Part shown: in pieces, positions 7,681 to 15,492 of the stretch
How the letters are laid out: every line of letters starts with the position of its first letter
Position numbering within the stretch: the stretch's first letter is position 1
DNA from: Christensenella sp. UBA767
Lineage (GTDB): Bacteria; Bacillota; Clostridia; Christensenellales; CAG-917
Length of the DNA stretch: 28,230 nucleotides
Assembly: GCA_002297185.1 (NCBI GenBank)
Contig: DBJV01000114.1
Coordinates: 1-28,230 of the forward strand
Direction of reading: 5' to 3'
Notes under the pieces: generated by a model
Told to the model about the DNA's origin: nothing
The model's input: only the letters and a program-made list of their open reading frames with translations
The model's database searches: none
Position numbers and translations under genes: made by a program

Positions 7681-8408
7681 ACGAAAAGGACATCAAAGAC
7701 GCTATAAAGCAAAGAATCGTGGATAGGATTCAGACCGCTTGCGCAGGCGAGGCTATTGCCGACGCGATTATGAGCAATGAACAAAATCAAGAGTTTATAG
7801 ATACGAACGAGCAAGATAAAGAGCAAGATATGCAAGTTGAAACACAAAACGACAAAGACGTTAAAGACGAAAAAGAAGATAAGGAAACGACAAATCGAGA
7901 AATAGGAAAGTTCAAAAACCCCGAGGAGTTGTTGCGTGCTTACGGTATGCTCGAAAAAGAGTTTACCAAAAAATCGCAAAGGCTGAAAGAACTCGAAAAC
8001 GCTATGCAAGCGCCGTTTAAAAAGGAAGAGGATTGGAAGGAGGCGGTGGATAAGTTTTTTGAAAGAACCCCGTCCGCAAAACCTTTTGCGAAAGATATCG
8101 CAAAAATTCTCATTGACAATCCCGACCTCAGACAAGATAAAAATTGCCTCGACGTTGCGCTTGTGAGCGTGCTTTCGGAAAAGTTCAAAACGCCCGAAGA
8201 ACTGCTTTCCGACGGACAATTTTTGAACGACTACGTGCTTTGCTCGGACACGGTGAAACAGGCTGTTATAGAAAAGTATCTTGGTGAGATGCGCAAGGGT
8301 ATGCCTCCGACGATTATGTCAAGAGGCGGACTTCAATGCGTCGCTCCCGACACAAAGCCAAAAACCATAGAGGAGGCAGGCGCGCTGTTTCTCAAAAATA
8401 ATAAATGA
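7677..8408 (+). CDS. Putative phage scaffolding protein
   Basis: 243 residues between portal and major capsid genes, the position of the scaffold in P22-like phages. It is highly charged. Residues 40-75 are an Asp/Glu/Lys/Gln-rich disordered stretch; about 78-115 (GKFKNPEELLRAYGMLEKEF and on) form a likely coiled coil, a pattern common in podovirus scaffolds. The C-terminal part is helical and ends in a short basic, Lys-containing tail, fitting capsid binding. Scaffolds direct coat assembly into a prohead and then leave. ATG 7677 overlaps the portal stop. Assignment rests on position and composition, so moderate confidence. Confidence 0.7.
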   Translation: MNEKDIKDAIKQRIVDRIQTACAGEAIADAIMSNEQNQEFIDTNEQDKEQDMQVETQNDKDVKDEKEDKETTNREIGKFKNPEELLRAYGMLEKEFTKKSQRLKELENAMQAPFKKEEDWKEAVDKFFERTPSAKPFAKDIAKILIDNPDLRQDKNCLDVALVSVLSEKFKTPEELLSDGQFLNDYVLCSDTVKQAVIEKYLGEMRKGMPPTIMSRGGLQCVAPDTKPKTIEEAGALFLKNNK

Positions 8409-8419
8409 AGGAGAATATT

Positions 8420-9802
8420 ATGGTAACAATTTCAAACGCCGACAAGGCTCTTAAAACGTTCTATCTCGGCGTACTCGCAGATCAACTCAACGTGGGTATC
8501 AACCCATTGCTTGCAAAAATCGGTCAAACCACGTCCGACGTGTGGGGCAAGGAAATCAAGAAACTCGCTCCTTACGGAATTAACGGCGGTATCGGCAGCG
8601 GCGCAGAGACGGATACGCTCCCTGCAAGCGGCGGCAACAACTACGCACAATTTACGCTCACGCTCAAAAACCTCTTCGGCAAAATCGAACTTTCCGATAA
8701 GGCTATCCGTGCCTCTCAAAACAGCGCAGGCGCATTCGTCAACTTGCTCAACGCAGAAATGGACGGTCTTTTGAAGGCAAGCAAATTCAACTTTGGTCGT
8801 ATGCTTTACGGCGACGGTTACGGTCGTATCGCAAAAACCGTTGCCAACACCACGGGCGCAAAAAACAAGGTTGTCGTTGAAAGCACGAGAAACATCATGG
8901 AAGGCATGACGATTGATTTCTATTCCGAAATCGGCTCCAAAGATACCGTTTTGTCAGGCTCCAGAATCGTGTCTATCGACAGAGAGAACAATATCGTAAC
9001 TTTCAGCAAAAACGCACCCAGCGTATATGGCGCAGGTTGCTATATTTACGTGCAAGGCTCAAAAGGCAACGAAATCACAGGTCTCGAGGCAATTTTCGGC
9101 ACAAGCACCACTCTTTACGGCTTGAACAGAAGTGAATATTCCTTCCTCAAGCCCTACACCAAGACTATCGACGCAGCCGTAAGCACGGGCGCGATTCAAG
9201 ACGCTATCGACGCCGTTGAATCCACTTCCGGCGGCACGATTGACTTTATCGTGGCATCTTACAAAATGAGAAAACAATACGTCGATTATCTCTGCAAGAA
9301 TCGCACCAACATTGACTATCTCAACCTCGACGGCGGTTACAAGGCGTTGTCTTATTCGGGCATTCCGTTCGTGGCGGACAGATTCGTTGAGGACGACAGC
9401 ATGTATATCCTCAATAGCGAGGACTTCAAACTTCATCAACTCTGCGACTGGCGTTGGCTCGAAGGCGAGGGCGGTACCGTTTTGCATCAGGTTGCGGATA
9501 AGGCTTGCTACAGCGCAACTTTGGTCAAATACGCCGACTTGCTCTGCGAACGCCCGATGGGTCAGGCGAAACTCACCTTCAAAGGCACTTCTTCGGACAG
9601 AGATTTCTATATGGTTGCGTTCGACTCTAACGGCGGCAGCGCGGTTTCTAACCAAATCGTTCTTCCCGGCGGTCACGCGGTTCAACCCGTTGCGCCCACT
9701 TTGACGGGCAAGACGTTTGCAGGCTGGAAGAGAAACGGCGAGGAGTTTAGTTTCTCTACGCCGATTATGGCGGATACAACGCTCGTGGCGTCTTGGACTT
9801 AA
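8420..9802 (+). CDS. Phage major capsid protein with C-terminal InlB/Flg_new-type repeat domain
   Basis: 460 residues. Residues 1 to about 385 show a major capsid pattern, probably HK97 fold: an N-terminal helix, FGKIELSDKAIRASQNSAGA, LLKASKFNFGRMLYGDGYG, an ITGLEAIF segment, and IPFVADRFVEDDSMYILNSE near the C-terminal strand. The last 65 or so residues (about 395-460) read as one InlB B-repeat: VAFDSNGGSAVSNQIVLPGG, then FAGWKRNGEEFSF and a closing TTLVASWT. That domain is usually found in cell-surface proteins and would project from the capsid as decoration. The start is ATG 8420, with AAGGAGA at 8408-8414; the overlapping ATG at 8405 is less well spaced. It follows the scaffold gene and precedes the neck genes. 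Confidence 0.88.
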   Translation: MVTISNADKALKTFYLGVLADQLNVGINPLLAKIGQTTSDVWGKEIKKLAPYGINGGIGSGAETDTLPASGGNNYAQFTLTLKNLFGKIELSDKAIRASQNSAGAFVNLLNAEMDGLLKASKFNFGRMLYGDGYGRIAKTVANTTGAKNKVVVESTRNIMEGMTIDFYSEIGSKDTVLSGSRIVSIDRENNIVTFSKNAPSVYGAGCYIYVQGSKGNEITGLEAIFGTSTTLYGLNRSEYSFLKPYTKTIDAAVSTGAIQDAIDAVESTSGGTIDFIVASYKMRKQYVDYLCKNRTNIDYLNLDGGYKALSYSGIPFVADRFVEDDSMYILNSEDFKLHQLCDWRWLEGEGGTVLHQVADKACYSATLVKYADLLCERPMGQAKLTFKGTSSDRDFYMVAFDSNGGSAVSNQIVLPGGHAVQPVAPTLTGKTFAGWKRNGEEFSFSTPIMADTTLVASWT

Positions 9803-9805
9803 TGT

Positions 9806-10114
9806 ATGGAACTCGTCAAAGTCGTGGACGATTTGTTTCACATCGCGCGCAGGTTGAAACAGGTCGATAGAAATTACGAGTTGTTTTTTAACCGCAAATG
9901 CGGACGTTTCGAGATTTACGCGAAAGGGGCAATGCAGATTGCGTTGCCCTTTGACCGCCTCGACGCAAGATGTATCGAATATGCGCGCAAAACGAGGATT
10001 GAAAATCTGTCCGCTCTTATGGATGAGATTGAGAAAAATAACCGTGATATCGACATCAGGAACGAGAAAACGGCTCGCGAAAAAACTTTTGCTTTAACGG
10101 AGGGATTGCTATGA
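9806..10114 (+). CDS. Small phage protein between capsid and adaptor genes
   Basis: 102 residues, family not firmly recognised. It is mostly helical: LVKVVDDLFHIARRLKQVDR, a central short beta part (FFNRKCGRFEIYAKG, AMQIALPF), then a long charged helix to the end (ENLSALMDEIEKNNRDIDIR). Small genes with a similar LKxxDxxxxLFFN...FEI layout occur at this place in Bacillota prophages, to my recollection, so it is likely a virion or head-completion component. It starts 3 bases after the capsid stop with no clear ribosome binding site, implying translational coupling, and ends in an ATGA overlap with the adaptor gene. Confidence 0.6.
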   Translation: MELVKVVDDLFHIARRLKQVDRNYELFFNRKCGRFEIYAKGAMQIALPFDRLDARCIEYARKTRIENLSALMDEIEKNNRDIDIRNEKTAREKTFALTEGLL

Positions 10115-10665
10115 ATATCAAAAAAGTTGTCGGAGAGTGCTTGCGCAGAATGGGCGAGAAGGACTTTACGACGTCGGCAGCACAACTCACCGACGAACAA
10201 AAAGAGTTGCAAGATAAATTGCTCGGCGCGTGCAATATCGTGTATAGAGAGGTCGTGTCGAGATATATCCCAACCTACTACTCGCAAAAGGTGACGTTCG
10301 AGAGCGGCAAAACTCCGCTTTCGTCTTTGCAGAAAAAACCGCTGTATATCGTCAGTATCAAGGTTGGGGATTCGTCCGTGCCGTTTTACGTGCAATCTCC
10401 GTCAATTATAGCCGAAATCGAGGGCGAGGCGACTATAAAATACGCGTGTATGCCCTCGGAAATCGACCTTAACATAAACAGCGAAATAAACGACCTCAGG
10501 TTGTCGCAAAGTGCGTTTTGCTGCGGAGTGCTGGGGGAATATTACTTCCAAAACAAAGTTTTTGACCTTGCGAAGAGTTTTGACGGCGAGTTTAGAGAGC
10601 AGATGAACGAACTCAAATACAAGGGTAGAAGTATCGTCATCAAGGCGAGGAGGTGGAAGGATTGA
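10111..10665 (+). CDS. Putative head-tail adaptor (P22 gp4-like position)
   Basis: 184 residues, close to the size of the P22 tail accessory factor gp4 (about 166) and of gp6-like connector proteins. Helical N-terminus (NIKKVVGECLRRMGEKDFTT, then a long helix through LGACNIVYREVVSRYIP), a central beta region (VTFESGKTPLSSL, YIVSIKVGDSSVPFYV, GEATIKYACMPSEI), and C-terminal helices ending in Lys/Arg. This helix-sheet-helix layout fits head-tail connectors that bind beneath the portal after packaging. GGAGGG at 10099-10104 and an ATGA overlap with the previous gene mark the start. Function inferred from position, size and layout. Confidence 0.65.
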   Translation: MNIKKVVGECLRRMGEKDFTTSAAQLTDEQKELQDKLLGACNIVYREVVSRYIPTYYSQKVTFESGKTPLSSLQKKPLYIVSIKVGDSSVPFYVQSPSIIAEIEGEATIKYACMPSEIDLNINSEINDLRLSQSAFCCGVLGEYYFQNKVFDLAKSFDGEFREQMNELKYKGRSIVIKARRWKD

Positions 10666-12089
10666 GAAATATTCCCGTTAAAAACAGAAAAATCCGCGTG
10701 GGATTTCAAGGACTCGTAAATTCGCTGGACGAGGGCGTTACGGATATGGCGCATGCAAAGGAGTGCTACAATTTCGCATTCGATAAGGGGGTTTTGTCGG
10801 GAAAAATCGGCATAGATACGGCGACGGGATATTTTCAGTATCCAAGCACTTTGAGGCATGCGTATCCGACGTTTGCCACGGACAAGGGGATAAGGAAGGT
10901 GTTTCTTTATAGAAAGATTACGGACGGACAGCACGACGACAGGCTCGTGGCGCACTTGTCAGATTGCTCGATATGGTACACGTCGGTGTTCAAAGAGGAC
11001 ACGTGGCATCAGGTGGCAAATCTCTATATGGACGGAGACGTGGATGCGGTCAATTACAACTATAAGGATAAAGATATGTTGTTGCTTTCCTCAAAGATAG
11101 ACGCTGTGCATGTGATTGACGATACGACGGCTTACGTGCTTGGCGACGCGCCGAAATTTTCGTCCATAACCATTCACAACGAGAGGGTGTTCGGCAGCGT
11201 CAACGGAAGTAAAAAACAGGTGTGGTTCTCGGACGACTTCAACCCTACCAACTGGAAGGTGAGTCCCGAAGAGGCAGGCTTTATAAACTTTGCCGACGAG
11301 TGCGGCGAGGTGTTGAAAGTCGTGTCGTTTTTGAACTACCTTTACGTGTTCAGAGAGTACGGAATTTTCAGACTTACCGCATACGGCGATCAGAACGATT
11401 TTTTGCTGAAAAAGATCTTTACCGATACGGGACGTATATATAAAGACTCGATTGCGACGTGCGGAGACAAAATTATGTACTGCGCGGAGAACGGCGTTTT
11501 TGCCTTTGACGGATACGATTCCGTGCGAGTGGGAAAGGAAATTCCGAATATCGAAAACAAGAACACGCTGTGCGCGAGTTTTATCGACGACTGCTATTAT
11601 ATCGCTTGCAACTTGTCCGAGAACGCCTCGGGCGGCAACGACGCAATCGTGGTTTTCAACGTCAAAAACGGGAGCGTTTCGGTGCTTAGCGGTATGAATT
11701 GCGTTTGGCTCTCGCCCGTCAAGGCGCACAACGGTTCGGATATGCTGTGCGTGTTCGGCGACGATAATAAGTACCGCTTGGGAATGGTGTCCGAGAGCGG
11801 AAAGTTGTTCGATACCGCGCTCAAAAAGGTGTATAAAAGCCCGACGGATACGGCGCAATATCCGTATCAGATTACGGTTAGGGATATTACGCTGCTTTGC
11901 AAATATCCTGCCGCGATACGCATTATTTTGGACGGAAAAAAGTACGAACGCAAGGTTAAGGGCAGCGAGAAATTGCAAAACGTCATCGTTGAAAAAAGCG
12001 GCTCGGTGCTGGAATTCGAAATCGAAAGCACGGAGGAAAACGCTTATGTTGCGCCGCTTTGCGTAAACGTCGATTTGAGCAAGAGGTGA
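10662..12089 (+). CDS. Putative neck/DNA-stabilisation protein (P22 gp10-like position)
   Basis: 475 residues, nearly the length of the P22 packaged-DNA stabilisation protein gp10 (about 472, from memory) and in the same place after the gp4-like gene. It is strongly beta-rich with repeated blade-like units: FSSITIHNERVFGSVNGSKK, VVSFLNYLYVFREYGIFRLT, SIATCGDKIMYCAENGVFAF, SMDG-like turns and INCVW-type strands, compatible with a beta-propeller neck or hub. The start is taken as TTG 10662, overlapping the previous stop in TTGA, because GAGGAGG (10647-10653) is 8 bases upstream; the GTG at 10653 lies inside that ribosome binding site. Likely seals the portal channel and connects to tail parts. 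Confidence 0.62.
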   Translation: MRNIPVKNRKIRVGFQGLVNSLDEGVTDMAHAKECYNFAFDKGVLSGKIGIDTATGYFQYPSTLRHAYPTFATDKGIRKVFLYRKITDGQHDDRLVAHLSDCSIWYTSVFKEDTWHQVANLYMDGDVDAVNYNYKDKDMLLLSSKIDAVHVIDDTTAYVLGDAPKFSSITIHNERVFGSVNGSKKQVWFSDDFNPTNWKVSPEEAGFINFADECGEVLKVVSFLNYLYVFREYGIFRLTAYGDQNDFLLKKIFTDTGRIYKDSIATCGDKIMYCAENGVFAFDGYDSVRVGKEIPNIENKNTLCASFIDDCYYIACNLSENASGGNDAIVVFNVKNGSVSVLSGMNCVWLSPVKAHNGSDMLCVFGDDNKYRLGMVSESGKLFDTALKKVYKSPTDTAQYPYQITVRDITLLCKYPAAIRIILDGKKYERKVKGSEKLQNVIVEKSGSVLEFEIESTEENAYVAPLCVNVDLSKR

Positions 12090-12091
12090 GT

Positions 12092-12232
12092 ATGAATATA
12101 GGCGAAATTGTATCTACGCTCGAAGAGTTGGTGGTTAAAGTGGCGGTGCTGGAAAAGGCGGTTGCTACCCTTAAAAGTCAGGTGCAGCAACTCACGGCAT
12201 CGGCATCCGATACACAACAAACGAGCGCATAA
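12092..12232 (+). CDS. Tiny coiled-coil protein (46 aa)
   Basis: 46 residues starting at ATG 12092, with AAGAGGTGAG just upstream and 2 bases after the previous stop. The sequence STLEELVVKVAVLEKAVATL, continuing with KSQVQQL, has heptad-spaced Leu/Val and forms a likely short coiled coil; the last ten residues are polar (Ser/Thr/Gln). It is tightly packed between the neck gene and the next gene and has a proper ribosome binding site, so it is probably real. Possible roles are a small trimerisation or structural virion peptide. No family recognised. Confidence 0.6.
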   Translation: MNIGEIVSTLEELVVKVAVLEKAVATLKSQVQQLTASASDTQQTSA

Positions 12233-12241
12233 GGAGGTTTT

Positions 12242-13270
12242 ATGGCATCATCAATATGGGACGAGTTCAAGGATTTGTTCAAGACCGATCAACAACTCGA
12301 AGAGGAAAGACAAAAGAAAATCAGAGACGCGTTGAATAGTGAAAATTCGGTTGTGGATAAGCTCAAAGAACTCGAAAAACAATACAACGATTCTTTGCCG
12401 AAAGAGGAAGAGCCGGATCTCGATTCGCTCTTTCCAAAAGATTCGGGACTTAAAGAAATCGACTACACTCCGCGCACGGACGACGATATCGTCAAAGAGG
12501 CGCAGGGGCGTATCGATTTGAGCAAAAAACAGGCGGTCAATAATCTTGACGACAAGTATCAAAGCGCAATCGACGCTCTTGCCGAGAATAAGAAGGCGGC
12601 AGGGGAAACGCTCAAGCAGAGTTATGAGAATCTCGACAAACTCTATAAGCAATTGAGGGAAAACGCCAACGATAATCTGCTCAAAAGAGGCATCGCAAGG
12701 AGCAGTATCGCGGCAGGGAGCATGGACGCTTTGGACGCATCGCATCTTAAATCCGCATCCGACGCGGAAAGCGCGTATTCAAAGGCAGTGGCGAATATCA
12801 ACGACAGCATCGCAAAACTCGAAAGAGATAAGGATACCGCGCTTGGGGAACTCGATTTGAAATACGCCGTCGAACTCGAGGACAAAATCAACGAACTCAA
12901 AGCCGAGAGGGATAAGACGGTGGAAAAGTACGAGAAGTACAACAACGAGATTCGCCAAAAGAACGAGGCGTATGAGGAAAATCGTCAAAAGAAGATATCC
13001 GATTATCTCAAGCAAGCCGAAAAGGATAAGCTCGAGAAGGAAAAACAGCAGCGTGAATACGAGAGTCAATACGGGTATAGCGGAGATAAGTTGAAAAACT
13101 ATTCCGAAAGATATCAGGTGGCGTACGACTTTTATAGTTCGCTTTCGCCCGATATCGCAGCGGACGCTCTCAAAGCATCGCCGAATATGAAGTATTATCT
13201 CGGCGAATACTACAACAAACTTTTGTCGTCGCTGCAAAGCAACAGTAATTCTCAAAAGAAATATTTTTGA
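12242..13270 (+). CDS. Long coiled-coil phage protein, possible ejection or internal virion protein
   Basis: 342 residues, almost wholly helical and charged. There are long coiled-coil segments at about 15-45 and 85-145 and a Lys/Glu/Gln-rich one at about 180-275, with a more ordered C-terminus rich in Tyr and Ser. A short conserved-looking segment, NDNLLKRGIARSSIAAG (about 140-156), resembles a motif I recall from structural proteins at the end of head modules in Bacillota phages. AAGGAGG (12231-12237) precedes ATG 12242. It is the last gene of the block and is followed by a strong terminator. It could be a DNA-ejection protein, a needle-like plug or a tail-assembly protein; sequence alone does not decide. 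Confidence 0.6.
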   Translation: MASSIWDEFKDLFKTDQQLEEERQKKIRDALNSENSVVDKLKELEKQYNDSLPKEEEPDLDSLFPKDSGLKEIDYTPRTDDDIVKEAQGRIDLSKKQAVNNLDDKYQSAIDALAENKKAAGETLKQSYENLDKLYKQLRENANDNLLKRGIARSSIAAGSMDALDASHLKSASDAESAYSKAVANINDSIAKLERDKDTALGELDLKYAVELEDKINELKAERDKTVEKYEKYNNEIRQKNEAYEENRQKKISDYLKQAEKDKLEKEKQQREYESQYGYSGDKLKNYSERYQVAYDFYSSLSPDIAADALKASPNMKYYLGEYYNKLLSSLQSNSNSQKKYF

Positions 13271-13291
13271 TATTTGCCGTTTGAGGATGTG

Positions 13292-13320
13292 AAAAGCCTG
13301 CGTTTATTGCGCAGGCTTTT
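13292..13320. terminator. Bidirectional terminator ending the phage block and pepV
   Basis: A perfect 11-bp stem AAAAGCCTGCG / CGCAGGCTTTT with a 7-base loop. Both strands end in TTTT. It lies between convergent genes at 13270 (+) and 13406 (-). A smaller hairpin CCGTT-TTGC-AACGG followed by TTTTT (13368-13386) adds a second plus-strand stop. Confidence 0.9.
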
Positions 13321-13405
13321 GCGCTTTGGCGCGGCGTTTGCCACACTTGGTTTTGTTAATTTTTTAGCCGTTTTGCAACGGTTTTTGCCGCTTTGAATGC
13401 TCCGA

Positions 13406-14785
13406 TTAGAAATTGACCTTTTCAATCAAATCTTTGTATGCGGTGTGATAGACGTCGAAGATTGCCTCGATTGCCGCAAGCGAAATGCGCTCGTTGGGTT
13501 GGTGGATTATCATCTCGCCGTAGCCTTTCATCTCGGGTCCGAACGCCACGCAGTTGGTAAATTCTCTTGCATACGTTCCTCCTGCGCTGCAAATGGGTTG
13601 GCTTTGAGTGTCGCCCGTAACCTTGCGATATGCCGAGAGCAAAAGTTGAATCATATCCGATTCGGGATCGATTTTGAAACCTTGCGAGGACGTAAGGAGG
13701 GTGACTTGCGCGTTTTCGCCTTTGAGGGTGTCTTTTATTTGCGCAACCATTTTGTCTGTGGTGGTGTTGAAGGGGAGACGGGAGTTGATTTTGATGCAAT
13801 ACTCGTCGTTTTCAAACTTGCAAAGACCGATATTTACTGCGATTTTGCCGTATTCGTCCTCTGCGAAACAGCCGAGTTTTTCGCCGTGTACGCAGGTGGA
13901 AATATATTTGTTATAAAGTTCGACGAACTCGTTTTCCACAACGCCGTTCAATGCGTTTATAGCATAGGAGACCGCATTCACGCCGAGGTGCGGAACGGAA
14001 CCGTGCGCCGCTTTGCCATACACCGTGAAAGTGACGAGGTTGCCATCTTGCGTGTGGGTGTACTTGATGTTGTTTTTGTCAAGAGACGCACAAACAGCTT
14101 TCGTTGTGCAATCCGCGCATACGTCGGAGCAATCGAGAGTGAAAGTGCAGATGTCGGGGACTGCGTTGATGACGATGCCGCCGTCCAACGATACGAGTTT
14201 TGCGCCGCCGAAATGACGGGATTTGCCTTTGATTTGTATGTTGTTTATGGATTTTTCCGCAAAGATGACGGGAAAGTCCGAGTCGGGCGTTACGCCGTAG
14301 GTTATCGGCTCTTCCACTTGGAGATAATGCTCCATGCAGTAGGAATTGGTCTCCTCGTTGCAACCGAATATCACGCGCACGCGCTTGTTGAACTTAAAGC
14401 CCTCGTCCATGAGCGCTTTGATTGCGTACAGAGAAATGATAATCGGACCTTTGTCGTCGATTGTGCCACGTCCCCAAATCTCGTTATCCACAAGTTCGCC
14501 AGAATAGGCAGGGTGTTTCCAACCGTCGCCCTCGGGAACTACGTCCAAGTGTCCGATGATGCCCACGATGTCTTTGCCTTCGCCGATTTCCGCATATCCG
14601 CAGTATCCGTCAAGATTCACCGCGCGAAAACCGAGATTTTTTGCCACGCGTAACACGTATTCTAAGCAATCCTTGTTGCCTTGTCCGAAAGGGCCTCCCG
14701 GGACGGGCGCGTCCTCAACCGTCTTGATGCGTACGGCGTTTTGGATGGTGTCGATGATGCTCGGCATATATTTTTGGATGTCCAT
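13406..14785 (-). CDS. pepV: M20-family dipeptidase PepV
   Basis: 459-residue zinc dipeptidase of the PepV group, which cleaves amino acids from dipeptides in the cytoplasm. Metal and catalytic motifs are visible: GHLDVVPEGDGW (H79, D81), GRGTIDDKGP (D110/D111) and NEETN (E144/E145). A later TPDSDFPVIFAEK segment and HGSVPHLGVNA in the lid domain fit PepV specifically. Start ATG 14785 is chosen over an upstream in-frame ATG because GGAGGC lies 4 bases before it on the minus strand. It has its own promoter, is convergent with the phage block and shares its terminator. Ordinary host gene in amino-acid recycling. Confidence 0.93.
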   Translation of the reverse strand: MDIQKYMPSIIDTIQNAVRIKTVEDAPVPGGPFGQGNKDCLEYVLRVAKNLGFRAVNLDGYCGYAEIGEGKDIVGIIGHLDVVPEGDGWKHPAYSGELVDNEIWGRGTIDDKGPIIISLYAIKALMDEGFKFNKRVRVIFGCNEETNSYCMEHYLQVEEPITYGVTPDSDFPVIFAEKSINNIQIKGKSRHFGGAKLVSLDGGIVINAVPDICTFTLDCSDVCADCTTKAVCASLDKNNIKYTHTQDGNLVTFTVYGKAAHGSVPHLGVNAVSYAINALNGVVENEFVELYNKYISTCVHGEKLGCFAEDEYGKIAVNIGLCKFENDEYCIKINSRLPFNTTTDKMVAQIKDTLKGENAQVTLLTSSQGFKIDPESDMIQLLLSAYRKVTGDTQSQPICSAGGTYAREFTNCVAFGPEMKGYGEMIIHQPNERISLAAIEAIFDVYHTAYKDLIEKVNF

Positions 14786-14813
14786 AATAGCCTCCGTTGA
14801 TGTCATTGACAAT

Positions 14814-14842
14814 ATTATAAATCCTTGCGGCGATATTTGCAA
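14814..14842 (-). promoter_or_regulatory. Promoter of pepV
   Basis: Minus strand TTGCAA (plus 14837-14842), 17-bp spacer, perfect TATAAT (plus 14814-14819), 28 bases before the pepV ATG. Confidence 0.8.
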
Positions 14843-14961
14843 ATGGTGAATGTTAAATTATCTATATCTTTATAATAAAAGGCAATGTTGATTGCAAACG
14901 GCATGAGTGGAGATAGTAATGCACATCTGGCGATGTGCTACCGTTGCGCTCCGTTGGTGCT

Positions 14962-15076
14962 CAACGCAAACACGCTGGCGCGTTGCTATTTTCTTATATC
15001 ATCCGCTCTAACGTGCAAGCACGCAGGGCGGATGATATAAGAAAACACCCTCACATTCATGAGGGTGTTTGCGTTG
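14962..15076 (-). repeat. Structured tRNA-trailing element, copy 1 (after tRNA-Gln)
   Basis: A perfect 12-bp outer inverted repeat (14962-14973 with 15065-15076, CAACGCAAACAC/GTGTTTGCGTTG) starts one base past the tRNA. Inside, in the minus direction, come the tRNA terminator hairpin, an 18-bp perfect inverted repeat (15028-15045 with 14989-15006) around the core TGCGTGCTTGCACG, and a small ACGC/GCGT hairpin (14972-14983). The same order recurs after tRNA-Pro at 15568-15688 with different arm sequences but preserved pairing. Just outside, GCACATC-TGGC-GATGTGC (14921-14938) is another hairpin. Class unknown: transcribed RNA structure or small repeat element. Confidence 0.7.
15043..15070 (-). 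terminator. Terminator of tRNA-Gln
   Basis: On the minus strand AAACACCCTCA, loop TGAATG, TGAGGGTGTTT, then TCTTATAT. The 11-bp stem is perfect and lies 8 bases past the tRNA gene. Confidence 0.85.
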
Positions 15077-15077
15077 G

Positions 15078-15148
15078 CAGGAGCTATAGGAATCGAACCT
15101 ACACAGTGGGAGTCAGAGGCCCAAGTGCTACCACTACACCAAGCTCCA
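15078..15148 (-). tRNA. tRNA-Gln (anticodon CTG)
   Basis: A cloverleaf folds on the minus strand. The acceptor pairs GGAGCT with AGCTCC, with a weak T1-T72 position and G73 discriminator, both typical of tRNA-Gln. D-stem is GTGT/GCAC, the anticodon loop CTCTGAC gives CTG (plus 15114-15116), and the T-arm is GTAGG-TTCGATT-CCTAT. Position 31-39 is a C-T mismatch, which is unusual but tolerable. CCA is not encoded. Confidence 0.87.
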
Positions 15149-15159
15149 TTGCGACAATG

Positions 15160-15189
15160 ATTATATATCACGACGGACGCATTTTGCAA
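15160..15189 (-). promoter_or_regulatory. Promoter of tRNA-Gln
   Basis: Minus strand TTGCAA (plus 15184-15189), 18-bp spacer, TATAAT (plus 15160-15165), 11 bases before the tRNA. Confidence 0.75.
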
Positions 15190-15259
15190 ACGATTTTGTC
15201 CACTTATCTCAAAAAAACGCAATCTAAATATAATTTTTTAGATTGTTGGCGCAATTTTG

Positions 15260-15288
15260 TTGCAAAAATTTGCAAATTGATGTATATT
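15260..15288 (+). promoter_or_regulatory. Promoter upstream of the tRNA-Pro fragment
   Basis: TTGCAA (15260-15265), 17-bp spacer, TATATT (15283-15288). It is set for transcription starting about 15 bases before the truncated tRNA-Pro copy. No equally good promoter is visible directly before the intact tRNA-Pro at 15493, so that gene may be read from here. Confidence 0.6.
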
Positions 15289-15311
15289 GCATAAGCAATC
15301 AAGTTTACCAA

Positions 15312-15332
15312 CGGGGTGTAGCGCAGTTTGGT
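15312..15332 (+). pseudogene. Truncated copy of the tRNA-Pro 5' end
   Basis: 21 bases identical to the first 21 of the intact tRNA-Pro at 15493-15513 (acceptor 5' strand and part of the D-arm). After base 15332 the match stops and a GTTTGCG/CGCAAAC hairpin (15331-15337 with 15350-15356) begins. The 160 bases between the copies (15333-15492) hold no gene. Confidence 0.75.
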
Positions 15333-15492
15333 TTGCGATAAGAACTGACCGCAAACAAAAACATTTGATGTCTAACCTATGTTGATTGCCACTTTGAATC
15401 GAAAACGCAAGACCTGACGGAAAGCGCACGCTACCAAACATTAAGATAGCGCATCGAATCAAGGATAGTAAGAAACAAGCCAATATTTTTAT

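Noticed and set aside
11091..11978. Minus-strand open frame of 295 codons inside the neck-protein gene
   Set aside because: All neighbouring phage genes read plus with overlapping starts and stops; the antisense frame shows no known features.
3960..13405. Attachment-site direct repeats flanking the phage block
   Set aside because: By eye only a 7-base TTTGGCG match (near 4037 and 13325) is shared by the two flanks, too short to support integration ends.
13397..14653. Plus-strand open frame of 418 codons opposite pepV
   Set aside because: pepV has intact M20 motifs, promoter and ribosome binding site; the opposite frame has a biased composition and no motif.
15429..15439. Inverted 11-base match to the tRNA-Pro D-arm between the two tRNA-Pro copies
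   Set aside because: Too short to show a third tRNA fragment; it is noted only as a possible pairing partner in the leader.
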